Made by a program: the position numbers and the translations under genes
Notes under the pieces: model-generated
Database searches by the model: none
What the model saw: the letters and a program-made list of their open reading frames with translations, nothing else
What the model was told of the DNA's origin: nothing
Assembly (NCBI GenBank): GCA_017562135.1
Contig: QEYB01000556.1
Location: forward strand, 558,001 to 622,000
Length of the DNA: 64,000 nt
Origin: Dipylidium caninum
Lineage: Eukaryota > Platyhelminthes > Cestoda > Cyclophyllidea > Dipylidiidae
Direction of reading: 5' to 3'
Part shown: piece by piece, positions 51,201 to 63,255 of the stretch
Layout of the letters: each line of letters starts with the position of its first letter
How positions within the stretch are numbered: position 1 is the first letter of the stretch

Positions 51201-54200
51201 GTTAAGACGATGAGGCGTCTTATGACACATCATCGAAATAGGAGTTAAAAAAATATTTCCAGACACCAGTGAGCAGACAATGAGCAAGGAGAAAGCTCAG
51301 TTAGACCATCAATATCTGTATAAAAGACCGCCTGCAAACACGGTAAGACGAAGCAAATACATCACACTTATTTGCACACTAATTAGAAAATACGCATCCT
51401 GAAAGTATAAATACAGATTTTGTAAACTCAGAGAGGTCCCTAGCGGCAAAAATTAAAGTACCGAATTGGCTTCCCAGTTTGCTGAGACAACACAAAACTC
51501 AAATGCTTCTGGATGAGCGTATTAACTTATGACCAGTTGAATGTGAGTAATTTCAAGCTAAAAGCGGCGCATGTTACCGTAAATGATTAATGAAGACGAC
51601 AAACCCACTTGAGAGGCGGAAGCAGTTGTCAAGGCAGCAGGATTAGTCGAAGTATCTGTTTGGAATTGATCAGGAGCAAGGTCACTGGCAAGTTTACGAA
51701 GTTGTGAATCTATATCTTTAATCACGCCATCATCAGGACTAGAAAAATGTTACAAAAACATTTTATCTTAGACCCTCGAGTGATAACAGGTAGAATATTG
51801 CTGGAAGCTAAATGCTTCCTTGATTACACAAGCCAAATGTTAATCAAAACTAAACACCCTACTTAAGCAATCATGTATTATTTATAAGAGCTCGGTAACC
51901 TACAACGGTTGGTGAATAGGAATCTCAGAAGGATCACATAAAGAAAGCTGTCGCGGACGGCGTGTGATAAGCCGAGAAGTAGATGATTTGAGATTTTCTG
52001 AAGCAACGATGAAAAGACGTGACAACATCGTGTCATCAACGTCTTCATCTTTTTGGGCTTGATGCTAAAATTTTAAGCAAAGACCTAGATGCCATCAATA
52101 TATTACAGTAATTCCTTCTTTCGATTTACGAAAAACATATGAACAGGGGTGCCATATTACACGATGTAAATATACGTAGAGTGTGATCAGCATGCGCGTT
52201 CTTGGATATTCACTTGTTTTTAAACTAGTTAGATAATCTTACAACATAAACTTTGATGCAAAAAGTACAAAAAGCAAATTTAAATCAATTAGTCAGGAAA
52301 AATTTCATGATCCAGTCAAGAGAGGCGAAAAGTTTACGACAAAGTTACAGGCTCATCAGATGTATCATTTGGTTCTAAAGGAGATGGAGTGATTCCACCA
52401 GACTTGAAGCCATCGGGACTGAAATCTCTTGCATTAGAAGCCGGATCATCAGTTTGACTATCGCCAAATGCATTTGCCTTGCATTTTTTAAAATCAGCTG
52501 CTGAAAGTAAGCAAAAACTAACTGCTAATTAAGGCGTCAAATAACCGTGTGCAAAAAATTGCTATGTACCAAAATGCACCGAAGTGAGTCACAAACGAGT
52601 CCTGAATCGGCTCAGTGACCACTATTCCTAGTTCTGAAATTCCCGTTACGGCCGCGGCGCATGGTTATTAATAACAAGCAACAGGTAGCACGTAAGGAGA
52701 GAATAACGTGGTAGGGTAGTTTTTCCTTAAATAGACAGATGTAAGACAACTGTTGTAAAGTAGAGGCTAGAATTAATGCCCGCTGATGAATTTGTATAAT
52801 GACGCGTAAATGCCGTACGCAAAACACAACCAAGCACTCATGTTTCCGTAAACTGACAAAATTGGCGCGAACTGAGCGGTTTTAGTTTGATCGGACGAAT
52901 AAACTAAAAGTTTCATCTTCAAAACAGACAGGAGTTAATTTTTGTTTAAAAAGGACTCAAACGCGATTTATGGATGGCAGAAAGCGGAAGGAAATCAGAA
53001 TATTTCCAGAAAAAAAAACACCCATTTAAACAGTATTAAAATATCAGTATGAGCTATGAAAATAATAAATTACCGCTAGATGGTACGACTTCTGATGTCT
53101 TGGGACTAAATGCTACATCAGGCGGTCCAGAGTCAGAGGAACAAGTATTTGATCCACCTTTATTGGTTAGACCTGACTCCGTAACGTGTGATCCTTCACC
53201 AGCGGCCCGTAAACAACTCCGAATAACCCATTGCGTTGGGCGGTTACGACAACGAACACGCATATTCTTTGTATCAACTTCAATTACTTGACTTGGTACA
53301 AGAGCCTTCATGTAAAAAGGAGCCATAATCAATCTGAATAAATTCTCAGGAATTAAATTGTTTAATGATCCATGAAAATAGTATGGAAAGTAGGATGTGT
53401 CGTGCATATGATATGGTTCAATTAGGGTTAAACAAATTAAAATCACATACATTGATTATTGTACCCAAATCCGTGCAAAGCGAGGCCACACGATTAAATT
53501 TGGCTATGACAGAAATAGAAACCCAGCCAGATTCATCCATATGACTTCTGAGGAATGTATCACGGACGAGATTATCCGCGCTGAAGTAAAATTCTATTTG
53601 GTGCAAAATCCGAGACTGTAGAATCATATCGCTTTCCATGGGAGATATAGTCGATTCAACATGAAAGACGCTGGGTCGCACAAAAATAGGGGCAGAAATG
53701 TGACCAATTGGAAGTGTATTCTCAGCTTTTGCGGAGTCGATAGCTGACGGCACCCAACCAGGTAGGTTAACCGCCCCAGACGAAGGTAAAGAAGTGAGGA
53801 AACTCTGATCAAATAAGTCCGGAGTAGCTGATCCAATAAAAGTAGTGTTAGAATCCAAACCAAAATGGTTCTCAGGAGCAGCATAAATCACCATGACCGG
53901 GTACCCATAAGCTAAGAATGCACAAGTAAGGCCGACGGAATAATTACAAAATGAATCACCAAAATTGTGGAAGACTTACGGTGGGGAGCAAATTGTGTTT
54001 GTCCAACAGGTTGTGCGTGATACGAATAAGGGAAAAGCGGAGGCAGTTGAACCACTGACGATTGATTTCCAGATCTGTCATTTTTTCTAGAAGGAAAGCT
54101 GCCGTAACTTTTTGTAATCGAAGACTCAGTAGAAACACTGGCTGTGGATAAATTGTTCGGCGGAGGACGCCTCGGCTAGAGAAAGACAAGATTAATGTCA

Positions 54201-54865
54201 TGCAATTTTATCTTATACACAGTTAGTACAAGTAGCTCACCATTCTCTTGGCTGGCCTTTGGCTTCTGGGCGTGCGTATGAAACTACGGGGTTTGGAAGT
54301 TGCCAAGCCACAAGGCTCGTGTTCTCGAGTGAGCGGAGATGTGGCACACCGGCTTGCGTCAGCTTAAAATATCACGAGCTGCATAATAACTTACTCCTAT
54401 GGGGTTTTCCATTGCCACCCTCATTATGATCACCACCGATATCTTTTGAATATGTATAATCCAGGGGTACAGCAGTCCACCTATTTTTTTGACGTGTAAA
54501 GCTTGATCGTCGTATGTCAGATTCATTTACTGTTGCAGTTTGAGAATCAGGATTCTAGAATTTTAGCAAAAAAAATTTTTTACAGTAGGTTTGACTTTTG
54601 CTGTGGGTTTGAGAACGCTAGATTGAGGTGCAAGACTGCCATCGTAATGAACTTGTAATGAAGGCCAGTCGCGGTCTGATATATTCGTACGTGTGTCTGA
54701 ACCAGTCAAATTAACTGAGCTATGTGACCAAGGACAATCCCGTTTGGTGTTGCTACCAACTTGACCAACAGATCTACAGGAGATCAAAAAAAAATAGACA
54801 AACCCTAAACCGATTGTTTCATTTGCAGGCTCAGGTGCGCTCTCTGACTCTTCTTTCTTGAGCAT
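45272..54865 (-). CDS. LARP1: La-related protein 1 (LARP1)
   Basis: Seventeen exons: 54865-54804, 54773-54584, 54554-54395, 54362-54241, 54175-53980, 53911-53451, 53344-53074, 52500-52349, 52064-51904, 51738-51609, 50907-50580, 49894-49365, 48586-48465, 46969-46798, 46427-46233, 46132-45986 and 45685-45272. They sum to 3813 nt, or 1270 residues, with every phase matching. The La motif is at ~345-435 ([35 protein letters not shown]). The C-terminal DM15 region is at ~985-1130: [49 protein letters not shown] and [14 protein letters not shown]. Family knowledge: a cytoplasmic RNA-binding protein that binds the cap and 5' TOP of ribosomal-protein mRNAs through DM15, represses them under mTORC1 control and stabilises them. 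The cap-pocket motif regions are conserved. Between the domains lie long Pro/Ser/Ala-rich segments (exons 50907-50580 and 49894-49365). The start is the first ATG of the first supported exon; an upstream exon cannot be excluded. The La-motif junction 53451/53344 is the least certain. Confidence 0.94.
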
Positions 54866-55831
54866 CTCAAGTACTTCTTTCAAAAAAAAGTAAAGTAAAA
54901 AAACAGACAGGTCAACTAAGGGGGTTACGAACAAGAACAAGGATCCCGTCAAAGGTCAAATGACGCGCCAAAGTGCACGCCTTAGGGGAACGAAACTTGC
55001 ACCGAAAAGGCGCACCGGCGATACATCATTCAGCCTCTTCTCATTCAGTAAAAGTATGCATTTTCAATAAGAGATACAAAGTTTGATTCATTCAGAATAA
55101 TTTTAGCTAGCAATGTGCCTTATTCGCTAGATAATTATCTCACGAGGAACAGCTAAGCAGGCAGAAACAGGCGAAAGGGGGATTCACATATTAAGAAATA
55201 GATGGTGATTCCACCTGGAAAGATGGCGTTTAAACTCAGTCAAATCACTAACTGTATTATTGAAACCTTATGGTCTCATACACTTTCTTCAAGGATGCTA
55301 TTTAAATAAATCTAATAGATACAGACCCCTTATTTCAAGGGACTTAGATATCACCTCGAATTGAGACTTTGACGCTTTTGTTTACCTACAAATTTTGCAA
55401 AGGAAAGTGATTCCTCAATATACTGCAAAATAATTGTCGAGATCCGAAATATTGATTACCCCCACAATCCTATTTGTTTGATCTTCTCTAATAAGCTATG
55501 CAGCCGGAAGGATGTTGCTACACACCTCTAAAAAAAAATTTTCCGTGCATTTAATATAGTAATAGTGCGTAACAATTCCAATTTATTTGTTAAGATTTAC
55601 AACGTGTAATGGTTTTAATAGATATTATGCGTTTGAAAGTTGTTATTTCTTGATTTTTGCTGCGTTTCACGTTGCCGTCGATTCTTTATGCATTTTTCTA
55701 GGGAAGGCCTTGTTTTATTCGACTGGTTTTGCCGCTCGTTCGTTCAGAGGCGCCCTTTTGAGCCAAGCGGCAGGGGTCGACTTGGCTCGGGTTCCTTAAT
55801 GGACGGAGCCCTGTTCCGTAATTCGTTTTAG
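54866..55831. promoter_or_regulatory. Head-to-head intergenic region, LARP1/NUF2
   Basis: About 1 kb separates the divergently transcribed LARP1 and NUF2 coding starts. The left part is A-rich and the right part T-rich on the plus strand, consistent with transcription leaving in both directions. It is a plausible shared promoter. Plus-strand frames at 55587-55831 end in a TAG that directly precedes the first NUF2 exon; they have no family match. No TATA-type or other defined element could be assigned. Confidence 0.5.
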
Positions 55832-57571
55832 TTGAATGTCTATACGTCCCCAGAGTTTTCTCCTCTTAGTTTTAGTGCTCTAGCTGCCCGAGTTTTGGAA
55901 TGCACGGGTCAAAAAATTAAACCATCTGATCTCTCAGTTGGTCTGCTATTCTTGTTTTAACTTCTTTAGGATCAAAGGTGGATGGGATTATATGCCACTG
56001 CCTTTTCGACTTTTATGGACTATCGCTTAATCCGACTGAACGGCTTTTTTATGCCCTCGTGTTGATGAAGAAATTTGAACAAATGAGATTTCCCGAATTG
56101 TTTACATCTTCGGACTTTGCGGAGGAAAGGGATCCTAAGAAAATGTCTAGGTTATTGTCGTGGTTGTTCCAATTTTCTGAGACTATTGCTCCTGCTAACG
56201 CATATGCATTTAACGTATGTCCACTTTCTTGACGTCACGTCAATAGGTGTGGAAATCTTATAAAGAAAAGGCTTCCCATGCTGCCTCGTTAAAAGAGAAA
56301 GTAGCTTCTTTGCGTCTTAGCAAAAAAACGGAGGAGAAGAAGCGTGGGGATTACCAAAAAATTATCGGAGAACTAAGGGCTTCTCTTTCGGAAAAATTGT
56401 GTTCAGTAAGGCAACTTGAAGATCGTGCTGCCTCACAAAGTCGAAAATTATCCCTCCTTAACGAATCCGAGAAATCTTCCTCCTTGGAAGTAGGTTTTCA
56501 TTTCGTGTTAGATGATATAATTTTCTTGACCTATTTTTTTGTTTCATCCCATTTTGTTCTCAAAGGCCTCTAGTTTGCATAAAATGATTGATGAACACAG
56601 AATCAGACTTGAAAGCTTACGGCCTCAGGTGATCGAAAACCCAAACGCTCTGCCTAACGCTGTGGAGGAATTAAAAGAAAAGCAGAATATCCTTGAACTA
56701 GAAATGCAGGAAATTCGTTCCAAAACATTCCAAGTTGATCAGTCAATTAACGATTTCAGGCGACTTCACGAAGTCATTGAACAACAACTTGTTGCTGTTG
56801 CTAAAAATTGTCACTCTTTACTTTCGCAAATGTCACAGTCACAAGTCTCTTTGGAGGTATGTTTTTTAAGCAATATTTGTTTTAGGCTACTTATTTCTTT
56901 CTGTCATGAAGGCACCTTGTCCCCCTTGTACTATGAAATCTATTGCTCATCTAATAGTTAATATTATCAGTAGCCCTTTATAAATAGACATGCAGTTAAT
57001 ACTTCCTTTTTTCTTAGAGGTCTTCTAAGGAATTTTCGGACCGCTCCACTAGTATACAACTTTTGGCAAAAAAAATCACTGATGTTACGGAGCGTCTGCG
57101 TCTCTCAGAGCATAACATTGTGAAATTGAAAGTGTTGGAAGCAACTCAAGCGGTTGTGAGTCTCCAGTATTTTTGAACCCTTTACTTGCATTTTGCTATC
57201 TTGTTAACCGTTTTATTTTCACTATCACACTTTTAGAATGATGATCGTATAAGAAAGGAGAAATCAGCTCTTTTGGAAAAGTATTGTTTTATCTTCAAAT
57301 CACTTGAATCCGATGTCTTAGCAATGGAGGCCTTGTCGAAAACTACGAAGGCGCTTTGCGAAGATGAATACTCTAATAAAAAGGTAAATTCATGATCAAT
57401 CCTGCAAAATTCTTATCTTTGAATGCATGTGCATGTCTAGGCTTTTCGATACGATTTTTTTAGCGTGACGACGACTGGAAGAAAATAGAGGAATTGAAAG
57501 ATATTCTTCAACGACTGTACCAGGCCTATGTGCAAGCTCATGACCAATGGTTTTTCCCGGAAGAATTTTGA
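55832..57571 (+). CDS. NUF2: NUF2 kinetochore protein, start codon not found
   Basis: Seven exons: 55832-55940 (or 55936), 55970 (or 55978)-56214, 56247-56489, 56566-56856, 57018-57155, 57237-57383 and 57464-57571. They give about 426 residues (human 464). The N-terminal part matches the NUF2 calponin-homology domain (FSPLSFSALAARVLE, IKPSDLS, DPKKMSRLLSWLFQF). Then come VWKSYKEK and a continuous coiled coil. The coil contains the family's conserved loop-like motif (LRPQVIENPNALPNAVEELK, compare IVDSPEKL in human). Family knowledge: NUF2 pairs with NDC80 and, with SPC24/SPC25, couples kinetochores to microtubules. Exons 3-7 and the stop join in phase 0 throughout; one intron is 32 nt. The first exon begins right after TTTTAG with no in-frame ATG. 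The junction between exons 1 and 2 has two equally open options (a 29- or 41-nt intron). Confidence 0.87.
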
Positions 57572-58509
57572 GTTTCATATCTTCTCACTTTTGAAATCAT
57601 GTCGTTTGTTTTCATTCTTACTTGATGTATTTGGGATTATATTTCCCACTGTTTAGTCGGTATTCGGAAAGAAAGCTTGGTATGGCTTCATAGAATTAGG
57701 TTTCTTGAACTTTTATATAGTGACTTGCTGATGAACTTTTCGAATATTTTGATGATGTCCATTACCAGGTTGGTGTCCTTTTATCTCCACTGACCGTCGA
57801 ATTTATCGCGCCATTTCTTCTTCGAAACGGAATAATTTTTGCACTTTACGTTGTATTTACGACGTATTGGCGTATCTCGGGCGTTATCCTGCGACGTATT
57901 TGTCGCTCTGTGACTTCGGCTGTAAAATGTCGGTATTATGAAGACTGAAATGGGGAACGCGATTGTGTGTAGCAGGAAATTCAGCGCGTCATTGAATTGG
58001 ACCGCACAACTTAGAAGTGAGTTTTTCGGATTCGCGCGCCACTTATGAGCACGGGTCAGTGCACATGAGGAGTTGAGGATTTTCCGCATGTGTCAGGTAC
58101 GCAGATAGAGCTTGGGGGTCTCTTACTAGACTGCTGTCGAGGTTTTGGCGGCCTCGCTTCTTGCTTAGGCTCTCTCTGTGAACAACAACTCTGAAAAAGC
58201 ATTTTCCTGAAAGTAGTATGTGGGGCGCTCAGTAAGTTGTCGGAGATCAATTACCATAAAAGGAAATAACGGTAAATTGAAAACTGTACTATTCAGTCTG
58301 GAATGCACTATGGATTTTTGCGTTGGTACATTACTCTTATCACGAAACTATCTGCACGTTGAAACTTATTGAATAGCTCTTTGATGCTGGTTTTCCGAGA
58401 TTTGTAAATTCGTTTGCATTGGCCTCGAAATGTTGTTTTAATTTTCTAACGTAGCTTATATTGCTTTTTACACGTTCGTACGTCACGAATTTAGTGGACC
58501 TCCCTTCCC
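57572..58509. other. NUF2/alpha-catenin gap with a doubtful minus-strand ORF
   Basis: On the minus strand, ATG at 58089 opens a 102-codon frame ending at 57781, with a hydrophobic stretch (NFLLHTIAFPISVFIIPTF) and a basic end. A second frame begins near 58255 (MVIDLRQLTERPTYYFQEN). The DNA here is GC-richer than its flanks. I recognise neither frame. They could form a small minus-strand gene head-to-head with alpha-catenin, or be chance. The remainder should be the NUF2 3' untranslated region and alpha-catenin promoter. Confidence 0.25.
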
Positions 58510-61500
58510 ATGGTGAAGAATCGAGCTTTCAATAAACTTTGCGCCGTATCGGTCGAAAATGTCGTTGAACCCTTGGTTACGCAAATATCCATGCTTATCA
58601 GCCAGGAAAACTCAGTCGGACGTCCTAATGGCCTATCCCATAGCAAGGTGACAATTCTTGACCAGCTTCAAAATGTGAGTTTTCAACCTTCCATGTTAAC
58701 AATAGACAAACATTTGACTCCTGCAATCGGATATATCCTTACCCATTGCCACTTCTTTGGAGCAACTTGGAGTTTTTTGCTAGTATTCCACCATTATATG
58801 CATTATATCTGCTGTTGGCGTACCCTCTCTTCATATCGTTTATCCATGTGGTGATGGTTAGTAATTTTTCTTAAAATTTGATCGCCATATTTACCCTTAG
58901 GTTATTTTTCAATTTACTTCCATTGTTATATATTTGCACTTAATTTAGACAATGTATGAATAAACTAAACGAATGTAGTCGATGTCCGCATATTTTGGAC
59001 ACATCTTTGTGCCGACCACTTGGTAGCAAGGCACCTTTAGTTTATCTAATCGTTTCCCTTACCCACTTGAAGGCACTGGGTGATCTCATCAGAAACGCAG
59101 AAAATATAGCCACAGAGTTTCCTGACGGTGCGGATAATTTCAAAGTTGCACTTTCGGATGTTAAAGACATTTCCGAACATTTCCACAGACTAGTTAGCAA
59201 CTTTTTGGACAATCCTTTGAATGAAGAATCTCGTGGAGAACTCTTGAGTTGTTCTCGAAGTCTTCTATCATCCGTCACGCGAATCCTAATTCTTGCAGAC
59301 CTGCTTGACGTCAACCAACTTCGCAACTGCCTTGAAAACATCAAAGGCGACGCTGAATGTATAGGAATTTTAACGGAGGAAAGTGTACGGGGCGGATATT
59401 CACCATGTCGACCGCTCAATTATTATTTGTAGTTATCTTGCACAAAATTATATTTATAGTCCCGACAGTGTGAAGCAGATAAAACAAAAACCTATTTTCA
59501 GAAGGAAAAACACTATAGAATTTCGAAAGATTTGCCAAAAAATCTATCGATGCTGTTAATATATACTTTATCTAACTGAAAATCAACCAAGGTTACCAGT
59601 AAAGCTTCATTACGTCTCTTTAATTTCGCCTTTTGTGAACGGTAAAATGCTATTTCAGGAAATCTCGCGTTTGTGTTCTTTGCTCGAGCATCACCTGGAG
59701 GACCTTCACATCTTAATGAATTATAGGAGCCAAGCCTATTTTAGTTTGGGACGACGGAATGACTTGAATAACGTGTGCCTCATTCTCACATTGGCATGCA
59801 AAATGATTGGGTTTCTACCAAAGTATGTTATTTATCTAACTATATTGTTCTATCCTCGCAAATAATGAATAAAAGCGCCATCGTGCTTCCCCTAAATGTA
59901 TTTCTGGACCTCAAAGCCCGCTTTTTAATCGAGAACAGTTTACCTATTCGTGTGTCCAATTCTATATTTTATCTTACCAAAAATTCCATCTAATATGTGT
60001 ATAAAACTGATTTCATTTACGATCAAATAACATTTTTAAGCACTTTGCTTGGGTAAAATTTGTGGTATCCCATAGTACCAATTCCTCATATGTTAATAGA
60101 TATAGGAAGTAGTCTTGTGGAACAAGAAACATTGTTTATGTCTAGTATATGCTTCTGAGGTTTGTTTGGTTATTAATAAATTTACTAAGTACCCACTGGA
60201 GCAAAGTTGAAACCAACTTTGCTTGTGTAGGCAAACATTTTTTCACCAAATGTCCTTTTTGGATACATCTCCAAGTCGGGTTTATTTGTGGCGTCTATAT
60301 TTTTTTTTCCTGTAGACTAAAAGTAGTCAGAATAACCGTCGTTCATATTTGAGTATTCAATTTTTAAGTTGTTTAAACAGCTGTCACTTACGACAGTCTA
60401 TATTTTCTAATGTTTTAGTTCTTTTTTCCACGTTAGCTTTTCGTGAATAATGGGATAGCTTTCATGACTTATCGGTCCCTACAGAACGCATTCTTTTGAA
60501 ATTGTGTAATTACTTAATTCTTTGTGCCATGCGTAAATCCTTGTAGCACTTTCTGAGTCTATGCATCACATAATTGAAGAGACAGATAATTTATTTAGTG
60601 TTGCATGTTCCTCTCTCTCTCTTCTCCAGTGGAGTATGGGTACATGACCGTCTCAGAAGACTAGATTATGTAAATCCTTCCCTATTTGGGCTGCCCTCTG
60701 GTATGGCATGACAGCATTATGAGAGCGCTTTTGCACCCTCGTGCAAGCGGTAACATGGTTGTGTAATTGCATATTAGTGCTGCTCACCTCATTTTGAAAG
60801 GCAGCTTTCCGCCACCCCGAGTCGGCGACACTGGCGGCGAATCGCGCGTTCGCGGTGCAGCTGACAGAGGATGCAGTTGACTGGCTTGGTTGCGGCTGCG
60901 ATGCGACCTGCATACCGTCGATGCCACCACCATTGCAAGGACAGGCTGTGGCTCGACTCATGCAGGAAATTGTGGTAGGCGAGTTCTCCCACTCCCTCGA
61001 CTTTGCAACGACACCACAGTTCACCTCTCGCCCTATTTGTAGAAGTCTGCAGAAGCAGGAGTTGAGAAAGTGGAATCGTGGAATGCGATCTTATTCCAAA
61101 ACAACTTACAAAAACTATCGCTTGAAATAAAAGTGTTGACACAGTCAGCTGGTTTGCCAGATTGCTTTCAAATGGACATCGCACGAGATCTTGAGGAGCT
61201 CAGTGAGGCGGCTAATCAGTTCGTCGAAGTTTTGAATTATGAGGTATGACAGTAGAAAGGACAACTGTCTTTACTTTTTATTTGGTTCTATTTAAAATGG
61301 GCGCACACACTTGTAGACGACGGACGGTTTACGATCTTGTCTAATGAAGATTGAGAGGATCTGCGAACGTATTCGTTCTGTGATCTCTCAAGCAGCGCTC
61401 ATTCATTGTGCATCGGTGTTTATCACAAACGATTGTGTTCTTGGTCGCATGGAGGAGTCGGCTAAATTCTCCGATGAAGGAAAATTAGTGTCTGCAGTCT

Positions 61501-63255
61501 CAGACTTTCAGGTAGTAATGTGTGAGCCTGGTAATCATCCCTTTGTGTTTTTGATTGACTTTCTTGAGCACTGGAAAGATAGGCAAATTAGCGATTAGTG
61601 GCACTTTCATTTTCAGTATCTTCAGTCCCTGTAGATTTATTTAATCCACGTTAAAATAGTTTATTGAACTTCACGTATTTTTAAGTTCTAGTTTCTTATG
61701 CTTTGTCCATCATGGCGTCTAATACTCAAATTTCCCATTGGTATCATTTTACCGCCCCTTCACGGTATTTCACAGAAGTTTCATTTGTTGTTGTGAATTT
61801 CGAAAATGTACAATCATTGGTTGCAATTAACATATTCATCCTTTTTTGAGAGGACAAATACTTTGAAGTCGCAGGTTATATGCCGACACGAGAATACCAA
61901 AATTTTGCTTCTCGGCCATTTTAGCAGCAGACATCGGATCTTCTCGACTGCGTCCTTTGTCTCTGCGGTGTGGAGATGGATGCAACTACGACGCCCTTCG
62001 CGAGGTTCACTACTAACATCATGGAACAACTCGCTCCCCAGTTGATCAACGCCTCTAAGGCTCTTGCTGTGCACAATCAGTCTTCGGTTGGAAATAGTTT
62101 CTTTCCTTAAAGTTCATTTTAAATGCCCGCGTTTCCTTAATTGAAACATTCTTTGTATTCCGCCTTATTAAAGGTAAAGAACGTACCTTTTTCTCAAAAG
62201 AACCGTTTCTCAGACGCCTGAAATATGTCCTCTCTGTTGCGATACTTTGCATTTCTCGTTATAGGTTCTCTTGGCATTATACGTGTACTCAGTAAATCCA
62301 CACCTCATTTACAGGTGACGAAAGAAAATTTTACCGTGTTCCTCGAAGCATACAAGATGTTGATGCAAAAACTATGCGACAGCATTGATGAGATGACAAG
62401 CATTTCCGACTTTCTACAGACGCATGATCGACTGCTCCTAAAAGACCTCCGCACTTGCCAAACGAAAGCCCGAGTAAGTCGGAGACGGGGCTGTTGACAC
62501 GGCGTCTACTCTGCTGATTTCCTTAACTATTCTTGTGGCTTCACTTAATCTTTCACTTTTAGACATTACAAACTAGTGGTCTCATAAATGTGTCTCACGA
62601 GCTGTCCGCTCGTTGTTCTCGCGCAATCAAATATGTTCTCACTAAGCTGGAGGACTCTGTTGACCACCGTGTTAATGCTGACAAGATCCAAACAACACTT
62701 CGAAGTATAAAAGAACGTGTAAGCAGTCTACCATGGGGAAAAGTTTGAACCCTGAGTTTTTGAATCCACGTCAGAATCAACGCTAAAGCATTCTAATCAT
62801 GTTTAACTTACCTCACTTTTTTATTTCTATTCTTTGCCTTAACCTCTACCAAACTTGGACCAAATACATACGTGAAAGTTGAGTTTGTAACTCACCGAAC
62901 CAAGATTGTAACCGTTAATAGCAGAATCGTGCCCATGCATATTATCCCCCCTTTTTAGTTGATCCCACGATTTACTGAGGCCACGAGAGAGGCGTGTCGT
63001 ACATTGCGGTCTCAAAACGGTTCTGCGGACATCGCATCTGTTCGAGATGCCGGCGAATCCATCCGAGATGCCTTTATTGAACTCAGATCCCTCTTCGGAA
63101 GAGGGCTCCCGCAGGACGAGGATATGTCCCCTGATAGTGCAGAACCTAGTTTAAATTTTCCGCCTCCAACGCCATCGTTACTTCCGCCGCTCCCACCGTC
63201 TCCTGAGCCCGTGGACATGAGGACCTGTGAGAAAACCTCGCTGTGCAGTGCGTAA
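58510..63255 (+). CDS. CTNNA: Alpha-catenin (vinculin family), C-terminus not seen
   Basis: Exons: 58510-58674, 59073-59384, 59659-59822, 60801-60974, 61043-61243, 61317-61511, 61925-62086, 62315-62473, 62563-62718 and 62959-63226 (or to the stop at 63255). About 650 residues follow alpha-catenin in order. The N-terminal beta-catenin-binding part has VVEPLVTQISMLISQ and SSVTRILILADLLDV. The middle domain has FRHPESATLAANRA, ERIRSVISQAAL, MEQLAPQLINASKAL, SIDEMTSISDFL, SARCSRAIKYVLTKLED, LIPRFTEATREA and ESIRDAFIELRSLF. Family knowledge: it links beta-catenin/cadherin junctions to F-actin. The SVTRLLILAD-type motif favours alpha-catenin over alpha-catulin. The last exon ends in a proline-rich stretch (PPLPPSPEP). 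A GTGAGA donor at 63227 suggests further exons beyond the window for the actin-binding domain; otherwise a stop follows at 63255. The 59822/60801 junction does not match in phase, so an exon or site is missing there. Confidence 0.87.

Noticed and set aside
34629..54865. Possible operon of LARP1, UBAC2 and CLPTM1L (same strand, tandem)
   Set aside because: The gaps are about 1.1 and 2.6 kb, too long for closely spaced polycistronic genes, and UBAC2 has its own likely polyadenylation signal.
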